In this document: positions 62,841 through 64,000 of the stretch, piece by piece
Numbering within the stretch: the first letter of the stretch is position 1
Layout of the letters: the number at the start of each line of letters is the position of its first letter
Assembly (NCBI RefSeq): GCF_023715645.1
Contig: NZ_JAMBOP010000004.1
Coordinates: 62,001-126,000, forward strand
Direction: 5' to 3'
Length of the DNA stretch: 64,000 nucleotides
Source of the DNA: Bacillus cytotoxicus
GTDB lineage: Bacteria > Bacillota > Bacilli > Bacillales > Bacillaceae_G
The notes under the pieces: model-generated
The model's input: the letters and a program-made list of their open reading frames with translations, nothing else
Databases searched by the model: none
What the model was told of the DNA's origin: nothing
Translations under genes and position numbers: made by a program

Positions 62841-63413
62841 TCATTTTGACAATCCCTTTAATAAATATAATTCAAAAAGTTCAGCGATATGCTCTTTTTC
62901 TAACGGTTCATGAGATTTTTCCCAGTCAAAAATGAGTGATATATATAAACGAACCATAATAAATGCTGTAATTTCCGGGTCACATTTCGTAACTTCACCT
63001 TTTGCAATGGCCGTTTCAAGATGCGATTTAATAAATGTAATAATTGCCGAATCCAATTGCTGCATAACATCTTGCACTTCTTTTGTTCCCATATCTCGTT
63101 CTTCTTGGACGAGCTTAATCATAAGTTGATGTTCTTTTCGGAATTCTAAAATACTGCATAATGCGCGATGTACGTTTTCAAAAAAGGACATTTCTGGATC
63201 GATTGTTGTTTCTGCGACTTGTTTCATTTCTGTAATTAAATTAGAGATAATTTCGCCAAACAGTTCTTCCTTATTTTTGAAAAACGTATAAATTGTCCCT
63301 TTTCCAACATTCGCAAGCTTTGCAACTTGATCCATCGTTGTTGCTTTATAACCAAATGCAGAAAAAGATTTTGTTGCTGCTTCAATAATTGCTCGCTTTC
63401 GATCAATTGCCAC
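62841..63413 (-). CDS. TetR/AcrR family regulator (YhgD)
   Basis: 190 residues from GTG 63413, directly preceded by GGAGGTGAAAAC; an open frame reaching further up lacks a start signal. Helix-turn-helix TTMDQVAKLANVGKGTIYTF; the rest is the usual all-helical ligand and dimer domain. Transcribed towards yhgE. The pair yhgD-yhgE is also found in B. subtilis. Operator-like sites before both genes suggest that it represses itself and yhgE. Confidence 0.9.
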   Translation of the reverse strand: MAIDRKRAIIEAATKSFSAFGYKATTMDQVAKLANVGKGTIYTFFKNKEELFGEIISNLITEMKQVAETTIDPEMSFFENVHRALCSILEFRKEHQLMIKLVQEERDMGTKEVQDVMQQLDSAIITFIKSHLETAIAKGEVTKCDPEITAFIMVRLYISLIFDWEKSHEPLEKEHIAELFELYLLKGLSK

Positions 63414-63430
63414 GTTTTCACCTCCAAAAT

Positions 63431-63453
63431 TGACCATTTGAACACACCGGTCA
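63431..63453. promoter_or_regulatory. YhgD-type operator 3
   Basis: TGACC-N13-GGTCA, 18 bases upstream of the regulator's GTG. Both this site and operator 2 are followed by TAT. Confidence 0.6.
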
Positions 63454-63620
63454 TATAGTACGTTTACGATATTACCATAAATTATCAATCTTTTCAAGTT
63501 TTTTTATTACATAGTGACAAAAAGTAACAATACAGGAAAAAACATACATGGTAATATTGAAATTACTCTCCCCTTCTATATAATGATTATTATAACATTG
63601 CACTTAGAAAGGAAGAAAAA

Positions 63621-64000
63621 ATGAAAAAAATTATCTCAATACTTTCTATAGCTGGAGTTACTTTAACTATTTTAGGAGCATTCCCACAAAATAGCTATGC
63701 TCATATTGATCAAATTGATTTATCTGAGAGTGATCCCATTGCTGAAAAATGGTCTGCAGAGGCTCCGTATCATACTGATAAAAGTACACATTTATGGATC
63801 GCCAAGCAAGCCATTGAAATTATGAAAACAGAATCAAATGTCGAAGCAAACAAGCAAGTTGTAGACTTCTTAAATTTCCCGCAATATAAAGATTTATTTT
63901 CAAAAGGATTATATGATGCCGATTATAATGCTGAATTTAACGATGGTGGATTAGGAATCGGTGGCATTTTCAAGGGTGGATGGAAGTCCCATTTTTATGA
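63621..64000 (+). CDS. zinc-dependent phospholipase C family protein, 5' part
   Basis: Open at the right edge; 126 residues visible. ATG 63621 follows GAAAGGAAG. Signal peptide about 1-27 (ends NSYAH). A propeptide-like segment leads to KWSAEAPYHTDKSTHLWIA, which resembles the start of mature B. cereus phospholipase C, whose N-terminal Trp and the His in the HLW segment bind zinc. Further matches are LYDADYNAEF and WKSHFYD at the edge, the Asp and His ligand regions. It would be a secreted enzyme that cleaves phospholipids. No PlcR box was seen upstream. The rest is outside the window. Confidence 0.85.
   Translation, partial: MKKIISILSIAGVTLTILGAFPQNSYAHIDQIDLSESDPIAEKWSAEAPYHTDKSTHLWIAKQAIEIMKTESNVEANKQVVDFLNFPQYKDLFSKGLYDADYNAEFNDGGLGIGGIFKGGWKSHFY

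Noticed and set aside
63498-63620. PlcR box before the phospholipase-like gene
   Set aside because: No sequence close to TATGNANNNNTNCATA found.
1-64000. rRNA, tRNA genes, prophage or plasmid origin
   Set aside because: No tRNA cloverleaf, rRNA core sequence, phage structural genes, integrase or iteron array was noticed on reading the window.

Overview
The window is chromosomal DNA from a member of the Bacillus cereus group (B. cereus, thuringiensis or anthracis type). The evidence is low GC, sporulation and germination genes, gene order that follows the B. subtilis yit-yis-yhj-yhf-yhg neighbourhoods, and a high density of short intergenic repeats that look like the bcr repeats of this group. 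No rRNA, tRNA or CRISPR array was seen. I identified families by eye from translated sequence, without database searches.

Layout. 1-9.6 kb: end of a YitU-like HAD phosphatase gene, small genes, YitT, the foldase PrsA, the RNA-binding protein YitL/CvfB, a YajQ-type protein, a GH13 amylase homologue that has lost its catalytic residues, and asparagine synthetase AsnO. 9.6-15.4 kb: YisL, ornithine aminotransferase RocD, an HXXEE membrane protein, YisK, a Spo0E-like protein and the complete gerPA-PF spore permeability operon behind a sigma-K-type promoter. 15.4-24 kb: the leftward operon yhjE-signal peptidase-addB-addA. 24-31 kb: an IS200/IS605 remnant, a cold shock gene, an amidase, ComK and the glyoxylate shunt genes aceA and aceB. 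31-35.5 kb: a HAD hydrolase and the stress operon DUF5667 protein-sigI-rsgI, followed by a second gerPF-like gene. 35.5-49 kb: YhfN protease, a SCO copper protein, regulators and enzymes, an algal-type vanadium haloperoxidase homologue, then LcfB, LplJ, YhfI, YhfH and a LacI regulator. 49-53.3 kb: a chemoreceptor, a full-length IS630 element and an isochorismatase-like hydrolase. 53.5-58.6 kb: a sucrose uptake and cleavage operon with its LacI-type repressor and two operators. 58.6-64 kb: a GIDE-like membrane protein, YhgE with its TetR regulator and three matching operators, and the 5' part of a zinc phospholipase C gene.

Functional themes. The sucrose genes form one pathway: a PTS permease, a hydrolase for sucrose 6-phosphate and a fructokinase, under a local repressor. 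AceA and AceB give the two-step glyoxylate bypass. AddB and AddA form one recombination complex. The sigI operon codes for a sigma factor, its membrane anti-sigma factor and a secreted protein, the last two carrying long low-complexity tails. Eighteen copies or fragments of one intergenic repeat, plus three copies of a second, strongly structured repeat, fill most gene-free stretches.
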